Made by a program: the position numbers and the translations under genes
Notes under the pieces: model-generated
The model's input: only the letters and a program-made list of their open reading frames with translations
Told to the model about the DNA's origin: nothing
The model's database searches: none
In this document: positions 19,214-26,932 of the stretch, one piece after another
How positions within the stretch are numbered: the stretch's first letter is position 1
Layout of the letters: every line of letters begins with the position of its first letter
Assembly (NCBI RefSeq): GCF_002266435.3
Contig: NZ_CP029426.2
Span: 2,634,001 to 2,698,000, forward strand
Length of the DNA stretch: 64,000 nucleotides
Direction: 5' to 3'
Source: Bradyrhizobium amphicarpaeae
GTDB taxonomy: Bacteria; Pseudomonadota; Alphaproteobacteria; Rhizobiales; Xanthobacteraceae

Positions 19214-20101
19214 ATGATCGACATCGGCTTCATCGGACTTGGCACCATGGGACGGCCGATGGCCGGCCATCTCCTTGACGCAGGCCATCGTGTTCTCCTG
19301 CATGACGTCGCGCCCGTCGCGCCGGAGCTGATCGCGGCCGGCGGCATCGCCTGCAAGACGAGCAAGCAGGTCGCCGAGGAGGCGGATGCCGTCATCATCA
19401 TGGTGCCGGATACACCGCATGTGGAGGCCGTGCTGTTCGGCAAGGACGGCGTCGCGAGCGGCATCTCCAAGGGCAAGATCGTCGTCGACATGAGCTCGAT
19501 CTCGCCGCTGGCGACCAAGGAGTTCGCCAGGAAGATCGAGGCGCTCGGAGCGGACTATCTCGACGCGCCGGTGTCGGGCGGGGAGGTCGGCGCCAAGGCG
19601 GCGAGCCTCACCATCATGGTCGGCGGGCCGGAGCGGGCGTTCAACACCATGAAGCCGGTCTTCGACAAGATGGGCAAGAACGTCACCCGCGTCGGCGCCA
19701 ATGGCGACGGGCAGACGACGAAGGTCGCCAACCAGATCATCGTCGCGTTGACGATCGAGGCGGTAAGCGAGGCGCTGTTGTTCGCATCGAAAGCCGGGGC
19801 CGATCCTGCGCTGGTGCGCAAGGCGCTGATGGGCGGCTTTGCCTCCTCGCGCATCCTCGAAGTGCACGGCGAGCGCATGGTGAAGCGCAATTTCGATCCC
19901 GGCTTCCGCATCGAACTGCATCAGAAGGATCTCAATCTGGCGCTCGAAGGCGCTCGCTCGCTCGGCCTGTCGTTGCCGAGCACGGCGCTGGCGCAGCAAT
20001 TGTTCTCGGCCTGCACTGCCCATGGCGGCAAGGGCTGGGATCATTCCGCGATGGTGCGGGCCCTGGAACTGATGGCGGGCCACGAGATCGCGCCAGCCTG
20101 A
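19214..20101 (+). CDS. glxR: 2-hydroxy-3-oxopropionate (tartronate semialdehyde) reductase
   Basis: 295 residues of the beta-hydroxyacid dehydrogenase family. It reduces tartronate semialdehyde to D-glycerate with NAD(P)H, the last step of the operon. Seen: Rossmann start IGFIGLGTMGRPMAGHLLDAGH, substrate loop DAPVSGGEVGAKAASL (about 118-132), and the catalytic Lys170 in GQTTKVANQIIVAL. It starts 12 bases after hyi with GAGGAAAA. A glycerate kinase is not in the window. Confidence 0.94.
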   Translation: MIDIGFIGLGTMGRPMAGHLLDAGHRVLLHDVAPVAPELIAAGGIACKTSKQVAEEADAVIIMVPDTPHVEAVLFGKDGVASGISKGKIVVDMSSISPLATKEFARKIEALGADYLDAPVSGGEVGAKAASLTIMVGGPERAFNTMKPVFDKMGKNVTRVGANGDGQTTKVANQIIVALTIEAVSEALLFASKAGADPALVRKALMGGFASSRILEVHGERMVKRNFDPGFRIELHQKDLNLALEGARSLGLSLPSTALAQQLFSACTAHGGKGWDHSAMVRALELMAGHEIAPA

Positions 20102-20103
20102 AC

Positions 20104-20118
20104 TGTTACGTCGTAACA
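20104..20118. promoter_or_regulatory. 15-bp palindrome between glxR and the DUF1236 gene
   Basis: TGTTACG-T-CGTAACA is perfectly symmetric and starts two bases after the glxR stop, 97 bases before the next start codon. It could be an operator for the downstream gene or a small 3' hairpin; no T-run follows. Confidence 0.4.
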
Positions 20119-20214
20119 CTCTCCAGCTTTGCTGCTCCTTCGGCACGCGGGAACCGGAACAATGCTCCGGTCTCGCGGTTGAAGGCGCAGGACAATCACT
20201 GGAGATACAACAAC

Positions 20215-20598
20215 ATGAAAACCCGTCTTGCGATTTCGTTGGCTGCCGCGTCGCTGCTGGCGTCGAGTGCGGCCTTTGCTCAGTCGACGACCGAACAGGG
20301 CGCCAGGGACGGCGCACGTGCGGGTGGCGATATTGGCGGACCGATCGGCGCGATGGTGGGCGGCACCGTTGGTGCGGCCGTCGGCGCCGGCCTTGAGATC
20401 CCCAATGCAATTCTTGGCGGCATCCCGCGGAGCGACTCTGTCGTGGTGGAGGAGCGCGTCGTGGTGGGCGAGCCGCTGCCGGCGACCGTGGTGCTCCGTC
20501 CCGTGCCGAACTACACCGAGTATCGCTATGCCGTGGTGAACGATCGCCGCGTGATCGTCGAGCCGCGCACGCGTCGCGTGGTCAAGATCATCGACTGA
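20215..20598 (+). CDS. Exported DUF1236-type protein
   Basis: 127 residues. Signal peptide residues 1-22 end SSAAFAQ. Then a glycine-rich hydrophobic stretch (about 35-70, GGPIGAMVGGTVGAAVGAGL) that resembles a glycine-zipper, and a C-terminal DUF1236-like segment, YRYAVVNDRRVIVEPRTRRVVKIID. These proteins are abundant in Bradyrhizobium and have no established function; the glycine zipper suggests membrane association. ATG 20215 is chosen because the signal peptide begins there (MKTRLAISLAAAS); the upstream extension to 20179 is rejected. Confidence 0.85.
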   Translation: MKTRLAISLAAASLLASSAAFAQSTTEQGARDGARAGGDIGGPIGAMVGGTVGAAVGAGLEIPNAILGGIPRSDSVVVEERVVVGEPLPATVVLRPVPNYTEYRYAVVNDRRVIVEPRTRRVVKIID

Positions 20599-20627
20599 TC
20601 CGAGCCGACCACCGGCGAGGAGAACAG

Positions 20628-20655
20628 GGCCCTGCGGAGGTTACTCCGCGGGGCC
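20628..20655. terminator. Hairpin between convergent genes
   Basis: GGCCCTGCGGAG pairs with CTCCGCGGGGCC (12 bp, one wobble) around a 4-nt loop. It sits between the DUF1236 gene and the vanZ gene and overlaps the vanZ stop codon. The following T-run is weak (TTCGCTTGTT), so termination of the plus-strand gene is probable, not certain. Confidence 0.55.
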
Positions 20656-21018
20656 TTCGCTTGTTGCAGAGGCGTTTGGGCGAAAGCGTGTCATCACCCA
20701 ATCGGTGACCGCCGCGAGCGCGAAGCCGAGGCAGGCCGTGAGCGCGTCGACCAGAAAATCCTCCAGCCGGGCGTGGCGTCCGGGTGCCCAAAATTGCATC
20801 AGCTCGAGCACGCCAATCAGGACGACCGCCGCCCCCGCAACCAGCAGGCGCCGCCGTGGGTAGGCCAGGCCGAAGGCCAGTCCCACCAGGATGAAGGCGA
20901 GCGCATGCTCGCCGTCCTGGCCGAGGTCGGAATGGGGCCGCAAGCCGGGGGGACCGAGGGTCGCGAAGGTAACGGCAGCTGCGAGCAGCCAGGCAATGGA
21001 TCTAACCAAAATAGACAT
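20641..21018 (-). CDS. VanZ-family small membrane protein
   Basis: 125 residues with hydrophobic segments at about 7-22, 40-55, 60-75 and 92-108. The VanZ-like features are DLGQDGEHALAFILVGL near the start and VLIGVLELMQFWAPGRHARLEDFLVDALTA... (Glu-x-x-Gln and the Asp/Asp pair), typical of the family. The family name comes from teicoplanin resistance, but most chromosomal members have no known function. It stands alone and converges with the DUF1236 gene. Confidence 0.8.
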   Translation of the reverse strand: MSILVRSIAWLLAAAVTFATLGPPGLRPHSDLGQDGEHALAFILVGLAFGLAYPRRRLLVAGAAVVLIGVLELMQFWAPGRHARLEDFLVDALTACLGFALAAVTDWVMTRFRPNASATSEGPAE

Positions 21019-21095
21019 GCATTGCGCTTAGCACGGATCGGCAGCGGACCGGTACCGTCCTTCCATCAGATCGCCGTGTAGTTAATGTCGAAAAG

Positions 21096-21692
21096 TTAAA
21101 GCGGCTCGCGCGCGCCGATCCCGTGCATGAAGCGTTCCCGGATCTGCACGGGATCGCGCCTCGTGGCGCCGACGCCGGGCTTGTCGTCGATGCGGACTGC
21201 GATCAGGCTCGGCTCGCTGGCGGACATCGCCGCGTCGACCAGACGCTCGAAATCCTCCTCGTCCGCGGCCCAGGAACTGTTGGCAAGGCCTGAGCCTGTG
21301 GCGATGGCAACGATGTCGGCGACGCTGGCCGCGGGCGTCGGCTGGGCGCCCGTAATCTGGTAGATGCCGTTGTCCATCACGACCATGACGAGGTTCTTCG
21401 GCTTCAATGTCGCGATCGTCGAGAGCGCGCCGAGCTGCATCAACAGCGAGCCGTCGCCTTCGAGCGCGAAGACGCGGCGGTCGGGCTGCGCCAGCGCCAC
21501 GCCGAGCGCGATCGGGAAGGCGAGGCCCATGCTGCCCAGCATGTAGAAATTCTGCGGACGGTGGCCGGCCGCCCAGAGGTCGAAATTGGTGTTGCCGATG
21601 CCGCCGATTACGGCTTCCTCGTGCTTGAGCTTTCCGACCAGGCGCGAGGTCACGTCGAACCGGTTCATCACCTTGGTATTGCCAATGTTCAT
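21096..21692 (-). CDS. Thiamine-diphosphate decarboxylase, beta (PP-domain) subunit; sulfopyruvate/phosphonopyruvate decarboxylase type
   Basis: 198 residues from ATG 21690-21692; the frame stays open far upstream but only through other genes. The PP domain is complete: GSMGLAFPIALGVALAQ and the cofactor motif EGDGSLLMQLGALSTIA...VMDNGIYQ. With the alpha subunit, whose stop lies 8 bases upstream, it forms one split decarboxylase, the layout of sulfopyruvate decarboxylase ComDE. Related enzymes act on phosphonopyruvate, so the substrate is a 3-substituted pyruvate that I cannot specify. Confidence 0.82.
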   Translation of the reverse strand: MNIGNTKVMNRFDVTSRLVGKLKHEEAVIGGIGNTNFDLWAAGHRPQNFYMLGSMGLAFPIALGVALAQPDRRVFALEGDGSLLMQLGALSTIATLKPKNLVMVVMDNGIYQITGAQPTPAASVADIVAIATGSGLANSSWAADEEDFERLVDAAMSASEPSLIAVRIDDKPGVGATRRDPVQIRERFMHGIGAREPL

Positions 21693-21700
21693 GGCGAGGC

Positions 21701-22255
21701 TCACTTGTCGAATACCTTGCCGCCCGTGAGCAGCGGGTTGAGGATCAGCGCCACGGGCGCCTGCGTGGTGACGGCCTGCTTGATCGAGCGGTCGACGATG
21801 AACTCGAGCTCGTCGAGCCGGGTGATGGTGTGGTGCTCCAGCGCCAGCGAATCCAGCACCGGCCGCATGGTGCGGCAGACCAGCGACTGGCCGTAGTTGA
21901 ATTCGCCGAGCGTGCCGCGCTCGGACACGAACATGATCAGCGGGATCTGGTAGGGCACCGCGAGCGAGGCGAGCACGTTGGCGAGCGTGGCAAAGCCGGA
22001 GGTTTGCATCAACACCGCGCCGCGCCGCCCACCCATCCAGGCGCCTGACACGATGCCGACCGCTTCCTCCTCTCGGGCAGTGGCGAAGGTGGTGAAGAAG
22101 GGATCGGCGTGCAGGTTCTTGATCAAGGGTGTCAGCACCCGGTCGGGCACGTAGGGGACGAGGCTGATCTCGTTCCGCTTCAGGGTTTGCAGGACGATGC
22201 CATGCCAGCTGTTGTCGCCCGCCGCCGGCGTCGTCTGCTGTTCCGCAATCGCCAT
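21701..22255 (-). CDS. Thiamine-diphosphate decarboxylase, alpha (PYR-domain) subunit
   Basis: 184 residues with only the PYR domain. The activating glutamate lies in FATAREEEAVGIVSGAWMGG, and the QTSGFATLANVLASLAVPYQIPLIMFVSERG segment is typical of sulfopyruvate and phosphonopyruvate decarboxylases. It precedes the beta subunit in one operon (minus strand). A TTGACA on the minus strand around 22336-22331 may be its -35 box. It is divergent from the hydroxyacid dehydrogenase at 22497, which could supply or remove its 2-oxoacid substrate (inference). Confidence 0.82.
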   Translation of the reverse strand: MAIAEQQTTPAAGDNSWHGIVLQTLKRNEISLVPYVPDRVLTPLIKNLHADPFFTTFATAREEEAVGIVSGAWMGGRRGAVLMQTSGFATLANVLASLAVPYQIPLIMFVSERGTLGEFNYGQSLVCRTMRPVLDSLALEHHTITRLDELEFIVDRSIKQAVTTQAPVALILNPLLTGGKVFDK

Positions 22256-22496
22256 CGCGTCCTCCCTTCAGCCGCGCATGCTTCTTGGTTCTGGCCGTCG
22301 CGCGGCCGGCAGAACTTGACGGAGCGGGCGGGATTGTCAACATGTCCGGGCCGCACCGTGATCTGCGCGGAACGGCCTGTCGTGGCCGGCGCCGCCATGT
22401 CATAAGCGGCGACAACGAGAAACGGGAGGGAGGCACGGACGGGGGCGCGCAACGCGCTGACCTTGCGGAGCCCCTCGAAAGAGCGGAAGGGTCCTG

Positions 22497-23546
22497 ATGT
22501 CCGTCAACAGCAAGCGCGTCTTCTACGTCAAATATTTGGCCAATCCGATCTATATCGACATCCTGAAAGCGCGGCCCGACGTCCGGCTCGATCGTATCGA
22601 GAACGAGAGTCCCGAAGATTTCTACGCGCCGATCCTGAGCGCGGCGCACGTCTACCAGATCGGCGCCGCCCGGGACGAACTCGCCCCGCATTTCCATGTC
22701 GATGCCGCCTTGCTGAAGCGTACGCCGAACCTGCTGCTGGTCTCCAGCAATGGCGCGGGCTTCGATCCGGTCGATGTCGAGGCCTGCACCGATGCGGGCG
22801 TGCTGGTCGTCAACCAGTCCGGCGGCAATGCCCATTCGGTCGCCGAGCACGCGCTGGCGATGATGCTGACCTTGTCCAAGCGCATCATCCAGTCCGACCG
22901 CCGCCTGCGCCGCGAACGCGACGTCAACCGTAACGACCTGGTCGGCAACGAGGTCGAGCACAAAACGGTGGGCATCATCGGCCTCGGCAATGTCGGTCGC
23001 CGCATCGCCGCGCTGTGCAAGGGCCTGCTCGGCATGAAGGTGCTGGCCTACGACCCGTATTTGTCGGCCGAAGTGATGGCCGAGCGGGGCGGCGAGAAGG
23101 TCGAGCTCGACGAGCTGTTGCGCCGTGCCGATTTCGTCTCGATCTCCTGCCCGCTCGACAAGGGCAGCCGCAACATGATCAGCACGCGCGAGTTCGCGCT
23201 GATGCAGCCGCATGCGTATTTCATCACCACGGCGCGCGGCTTCATCCACGACGAGGATGCGCTGCTCCAGGCCTTGCGCGACAAGCGTATCGCGGGTGCC
23301 GGCCTCGACGTCTGGTCCAAGGAACCGCCGCCGCCGGATCATCCGCTGCTCCAGTTCGACAACGTGCTGGCAAGCCCTCATACCGCGGGGGTGACGATCG
23401 AGGCGCGCCAGAACATGGGCCGCATCGCCGCCGAGCAGGTGCTGGACACGCTCGACGGCAAGCGCCCGCCGCGCATCATCAATCCCGAGGTTTGGCCGCG
23501 CTATGCGGAGCGCTTCAAGCAGGCGTTCGGCGTGATGCCGGGCTGA
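22497..23546 (+). CDS. D-isomer-specific 2-hydroxyacid dehydrogenase
   Basis: 349 residues. The NAD-binding motif is VGIIGLGNVGRRIAALC (about 160-176), followed by the catalytic set: Arg in SCPLDKGSRNMIS/TTARGFIHDEDAL, Glu in WSKEPPPPDHPL and His in SPHTAGVTIEARQNMG. The family interconverts 2-oxoacids and D-2-hydroxyacids with NAD(P). The first 60 residues (YVKYLANPIYIDILKARPDV) differ from glycerate or formate dehydrogenases. GGAAGGG precedes the ATG. It is divergent from the split decarboxylase, and a shared pathway is plausible. Confidence 0.88.
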   Translation: MSVNSKRVFYVKYLANPIYIDILKARPDVRLDRIENESPEDFYAPILSAAHVYQIGAARDELAPHFHVDAALLKRTPNLLLVSSNGAGFDPVDVEACTDAGVLVVNQSGGNAHSVAEHALAMMLTLSKRIIQSDRRLRRERDVNRNDLVGNEVEHKTVGIIGLGNVGRRIAALCKGLLGMKVLAYDPYLSAEVMAERGGEKVELDELLRRADFVSISCPLDKGSRNMISTREFALMQPHAYFITTARGFIHDEDALLQALRDKRIAGAGLDVWSKEPPPPDHPLLQFDNVLASPHTAGVTIEARQNMGRIAAEQVLDTLDGKRPPRIINPEVWPRYAERFKQAFGVMPG

Positions 23547-23680
23547 AGGCAGCAAGGTTGCCGTGAGGGGAGAGCGGGCGGGCGGCGGGAACCTTGCCGG
23601 TCCTTGATCCGCGTCAAAATCTACCTCCCCGGGCCGGCTTAAATGGGACTAGAGTGCTGTCGGGGCAGCAGGGAGGTCCC

Positions 23681-23893
23681 ATGTCAACCTATGTCGTCAA
23701 ATTCATGAAGAACGTGCTCGGCGAGTACGGTCGGCAGAGCGAGATTTGCCAGGGTACCCTGGAGATCGACGCCGCCGATGAGGACGAGGCCAGGGAGCGG
23801 GCGAAGGCCAGGTTCTGCAAGGACCAGGCCCTGCATCACTGGTCGCTGCATGCCGACCGCATTCATGTGAAACCGGCCGACTTTCCGTCCTGA
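23681..23893 (+). CDS. Small hypothetical protein
   Basis: 70 residues from ATG 23681, with GGGAGG before it; an in-frame upstream GTG at 23594 is not needed. Sequence MSTYVVKFMKNVLGEYGRQS then EICQGTLEIDAADEDEARER: short beta strands and an acidic helix, in a style seen in many small rhizobial proteins. No family is recognised. It converges with the acetyltransferase, only three bases separating the two stops. Confidence 0.7.
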   Translation: MSTYVVKFMKNVLGEYGRQSEICQGTLEIDAADEDEARERAKARFCKDQALHHWSLHADRIHVKPADFPS

Positions 23894-23896
23894 AGT

Positions 23897-24472
23897 CTAG
23901 CGGCCCGGCGCCGCGACGGGCGGAGGCGCCGTCGATCCGGCGCCGAGCGAGCGTTGCACCATGACGGTGTCGGACCAGCGGCCATGGCGATAGGCCACGC
24001 CGCAGAGCAGTCCGGCGCGCGAAAAGCCGAACCGCTCGTGCAGCGCCAGCGAGGGCGCGTTGTCGGCATCGATATAGCCGATCATCTGACGGAAGCCGGC
24101 AGCTGCACAAGCATCGATCAATTCCTGCAGCAGCAACCGTCCGACCCCGCGGCCAAGCTGTTCGTGATGGACGTAGATCGAATGCTTGGCTGTGTAGCGA
24201 TAGGCCGGACGCTTGCGGAACAGCACCGCGTAGGCATAGCCGACCACTTCGCCGCGAAAGGTCGCAACCAGATGCGGCAGGCGGGTCTGCTTGAGATTCC
24301 TGCGCCGGTCGCGCAGATCGTCCGGCTCGGGCGCGCCTGACCCCACGATGTCGCGCGGCACGCCGTTGCGGACGTGATGGCGGTAGATCGCCAGCATTGC
24401 CTCGATATCGTTCTCGCGCGAGGGACGGACCCAAACCTGTTCGTCGCTTGCGTGCGCAGCTGTCTCGGCCAT
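23897..24472 (-). CDS. GNAT N-acetyltransferase, phosphinothricin acetyltransferase-like
   Basis: 191 residues from ATG 24470-24472; a GTG two codons upstream, directly after the decarboxylase stop, is an alternative. The GNAT acetyl-CoA loop is HEQLGRGVGRLLLQEL (about 105-120); YIDADNAPSLALHERFGF is the typical final motif of the phosphinothricin/methionine-sulfoximine acetyltransferase group, as is the IYRHHVRNGV opening. It would acetylate the amine of an amino acid or toxin. It is translationally coupled to the upstream decarboxylase gene, so its substrate may be that enzyme's amine product (inference). Confidence 0.82.
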   Translation of the reverse strand: MAETAAHASDEQVWVRPSRENDIEAMLAIYRHHVRNGVPRDIVGSGAPEPDDLRDRRRNLKQTRLPHLVATFRGEVVGYAYAVLFRKRPAYRYTAKHSIYVHHEQLGRGVGRLLLQELIDACAAAGFRQMIGYIDADNAPSLALHERFGFSRAGLLCGVAYRHGRWSDTVMVQRSLGAGSTAPPPVAAPGR

Positions 24473-24478
24473 CGGCAC

Positions 24479-26836
24479 CTACTCGGCAACGACGTAAGTA
24501 TAGAGCCCGATACGGCCCTGGGCATCGATCTCCTTGTAGACGCCCTGGATTTCCACATCGAAGCCTGGAAAATTGTTGAAGCAGGCTTCGAACATCTTGA
24601 GATAGTCCACCATGGGCTTCGCCCGTTCCGTCAGGCGCTCGCCGGGCACGATGGTGGCGATGCCGGGCGGATAGACCACGAAGGGCGTGGTCGCGATGCG
24701 GCCCGCGATCGCCTCGATCGGGAGGTAGTCGACATCGTTCTTGAACAGATGGCGGGCGGCGTCGCGAGGCGACATCGCGATCTCCGGCATGTGCTCCGGC
24801 ATGAACTGTCGCGCCTGCAGCGCGCTGACATCGGCGGCGCGGAAGAAGCGGTGCATCTCGCCGCAGAGGTCGCGCAGCCGCAGGCCCGCATAGCGCGCCT
24901 GCCGCCGCTGGTAGAACTCCGGAATGACGTCGGCCAGCAGCGCGTTGTCGTCGTGCAGCCTCTTGAACGCGACGAGGCCCGAGATCAGCGTGCCGGCCTT
25001 GCTCGCCTCGACGCCGGGGGTGAGCAGGAAGAGCAGGGAGTTGAGGTCGTTCTTCTCGGGGACGATGCGGTTCTCGCGCAGATATTGCGCCACGACGGGG
25101 GCGGGGATGCCGTGCTCGGCATAGGCGCCGGTGGTGCGGTCGAAGCCGGGCGTCAGCAGCGTCAGCTTGTTCGGATCGGTCATGGCGAAGCCTTCCGTGA
25201 GGTCGGGAAAGCCATGCCAATTGGTATCGGGCGAGAGCTGCCACAGCGCGGCATTGGTGGCGAGCTCATCGGTGGAGAGGCTTTCCCAGGCGACGTTGTG
25301 CGCGGCGCCGGGGCGGCCGACATCGGGAATGGCGACGCGGTCGGGAACGAAGGGTTCGAAGAACCAGCGCCGGTCCGGGTTCTGCTCCTTCTCCTCGAAC
25401 TCCCGGCGCATCGCGCGGATCTTCTTGCGAAGCTCGATGCCGAGGCGGATCGTGTCGTCCCACAGCACTTCGCCGGAGCGGCCCTTCATCATCTGGGCGC
25501 CGACGTCGAGCGAGGCGAACAGCGGATAGAACGGTGACGTGGAGGCGTGCTGCATGAAGCTCTCGTTGAAGCGGCGGTGCTCGACGCGCCGCTTCTGGCC
25601 GCGGATATGGCGGTCCTTGATATGAATCTGCGAGGCCTGCGAAAAGCTCGCAAGCTGCTTGTGGGTCGACTGCGTCGCGATGATGCCCGGTGCGTCCGGA
25701 GGAAGGTTCGAAAGCCCCATGGCGAAGCGGCCGGCATAAAGCGGGTGGAATTTCATGAAACCGGCCCAGGCCTCGTCGAACAGAATGTATTCGCAGAGAT
25801 GGCCGATGCGCTTCAGGATCATCTCGGCGCTGTGGATCGTGCCGTCATAGGTGCACTGCTCGACCACGGCGACGCGGAATGGCCGCTCCTTGCGCCAGGC
25901 CTCCTTGTCGGTGACCAGCGGGTGGTTGCGGATCGCCTCACGCAGGGATTTCTCGTCGAGCACGTCCCAGCGCATCGGGCCGATCAGGCCCCAGGAATTG
26001 CGGATGGTCGGCACGTAGATCGGTACGCCACCGTTGATCATCAGGGCACCGTGATGGGCAGCCTTGTGATTGTTGCGGTCGAACAGCACGAGGTCGCCGT
26101 CGGTGACGAGGGCGCCGAGCGCGACCTTGTTCGAGGTCGAGGTACCATTGAGCACGAAATAGGTCTTCTCCGCGCCGAAAATCTGCGCGGCTTCCTTCTG
26201 TGCCTTAAGGGCAGGGCCCTCATGGGTGAGGAGGTCACCGAGATCGAGCACGGAATTGTCGAGATCGTCGCGGAACACGGATTCGCCGAGATGCTCGACG
26301 AAGACCCGGCCGATCGGGCTGCGATTGTAGAACACGCCGCCGTTGTGGCCCGGGCAGGTCCAGAGCTGGTTGCCCTCCTCGGCATAATCGACCAGCGCGC
26401 CGAAGAACGGCGTCTTCAGCGTTTCGGCATATTGCTTGAGCCGGCTGATCAGATTCTTGGCGATGAAGGGCGGGGTTTCCTCGGAGAGGAAGACATAGCC
26501 GTCGATGAAGTCGAGCACCTCGACGGGCAGGTCCTCGAAGCGCTTGCGCCGGATCAGGAGGATGATCGGGAAGTCGAGGCCGCGGCGCCGCATCAGGTTG
26601 ATCAGGGCCGACGTCTTGCCCTCCAGCCCCTTCTTGCCCCAGTCCACCACCATGCAGCCGATCGCGGCATCGGTCTGCACCGCCATCTCGGCGTCCTCCA
26701 GCTTGCGGGCCCGGACCACCTCGAAACCGGAGCGCTGGATCTCCTCGATGATCTGGTTGAAGCGCATGCCCTCGAGGTCATCGGTATCGAACGCGGGTGC
26801 GGCGAACAGGAAGTTGAAGCGCTTGAAATAGTCCAT
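24479..26836 (-). CDS. Ornithine/lysine/arginine decarboxylase
   Basis: 785 residues, PLP fold-type I 'biodegradative' class. An N-terminal receiver-like wing domain (1-130) is followed by the large domain with DEAWAGF (Asp354, contacts the PLP ring) and the Schiff-base lysine Lys393 in QSTHKQLASFSQ, then the C-terminal domain. It makes a polyamine (putrescine, cadaverine or agmatine) and consumes a proton. I place the start at ATG 26834-26836, matching the family's N-terminus; a GTG at 26887 in the same frame would add 17 residues but lies within a perfect inverted repeat. The acetyltransferase gene follows directly. Which amino acid is used cannot be told. Confidence 0.88.
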   Translation of the reverse strand: MDYFKRFNFLFAAPAFDTDDLEGMRFNQIIEEIQRSGFEVVRARKLEDAEMAVQTDAAIGCMVVDWGKKGLEGKTSALINLMRRRGLDFPIILLIRRKRFEDLPVEVLDFIDGYVFLSEETPPFIAKNLISRLKQYAETLKTPFFGALVDYAEEGNQLWTCPGHNGGVFYNRSPIGRVFVEHLGESVFRDDLDNSVLDLGDLLTHEGPALKAQKEAAQIFGAEKTYFVLNGTSTSNKVALGALVTDGDLVLFDRNNHKAAHHGALMINGGVPIYVPTIRNSWGLIGPMRWDVLDEKSLREAIRNHPLVTDKEAWRKERPFRVAVVEQCTYDGTIHSAEMILKRIGHLCEYILFDEAWAGFMKFHPLYAGRFAMGLSNLPPDAPGIIATQSTHKQLASFSQASQIHIKDRHIRGQKRRVEHRRFNESFMQHASTSPFYPLFASLDVGAQMMKGRSGEVLWDDTIRLGIELRKKIRAMRREFEEKEQNPDRRWFFEPFVPDRVAIPDVGRPGAAHNVAWESLSTDELATNAALWQLSPDTNWHGFPDLTEGFAMTDPNKLTLLTPGFDRTTGAYAEHGIPAPVVAQYLRENRIVPEKNDLNSLLFLLTPGVEASKAGTLISGLVAFKRLHDDNALLADVIPEFYQRRQARYAGLRLRDLCGEMHRFFRAADVSALQARQFMPEHMPEIAMSPRDAARHLFKNDVDYLPIEAIAGRIATTPFVVYPPGIATIVPGERLTERAKPMVDYLKMFEACFNNFPGFDVEIQGVYKEIDAQGRIGLYTYVVAE

Positions 26837-26845
26837 GGTCTGTCC

Positions 26846-26880
26846 CGAATGTGCAGAAGATAAAGCTCTGTGCACATTCG
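26846..26880. promoter_or_regulatory. Perfect inverted repeat in the decarboxylase leader
   Basis: CGAATGTGCA (26846-26855) and TGCACATTCG (26871-26880) are exact reverse complements, 15 bases apart, 10 to 44 bases before the decarboxylase start. It could be an operator or an mRNA hairpin close to the ribosome site. Confidence 0.55.
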
Positions 26881-26932
26881 ATGACACCTGGATGACAGGC
26901 CCCGAGTGCCGCGGCGAGATTGGCCTGCCTCT

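Noticed and set aside
21096..23555. A single 819-residue minus-strand protein
   Set aside because: Only its last 198 residues are real (decarboxylase beta subunit). The rest runs antisense through the dehydrogenase gene and out of frame through the alpha subunit.
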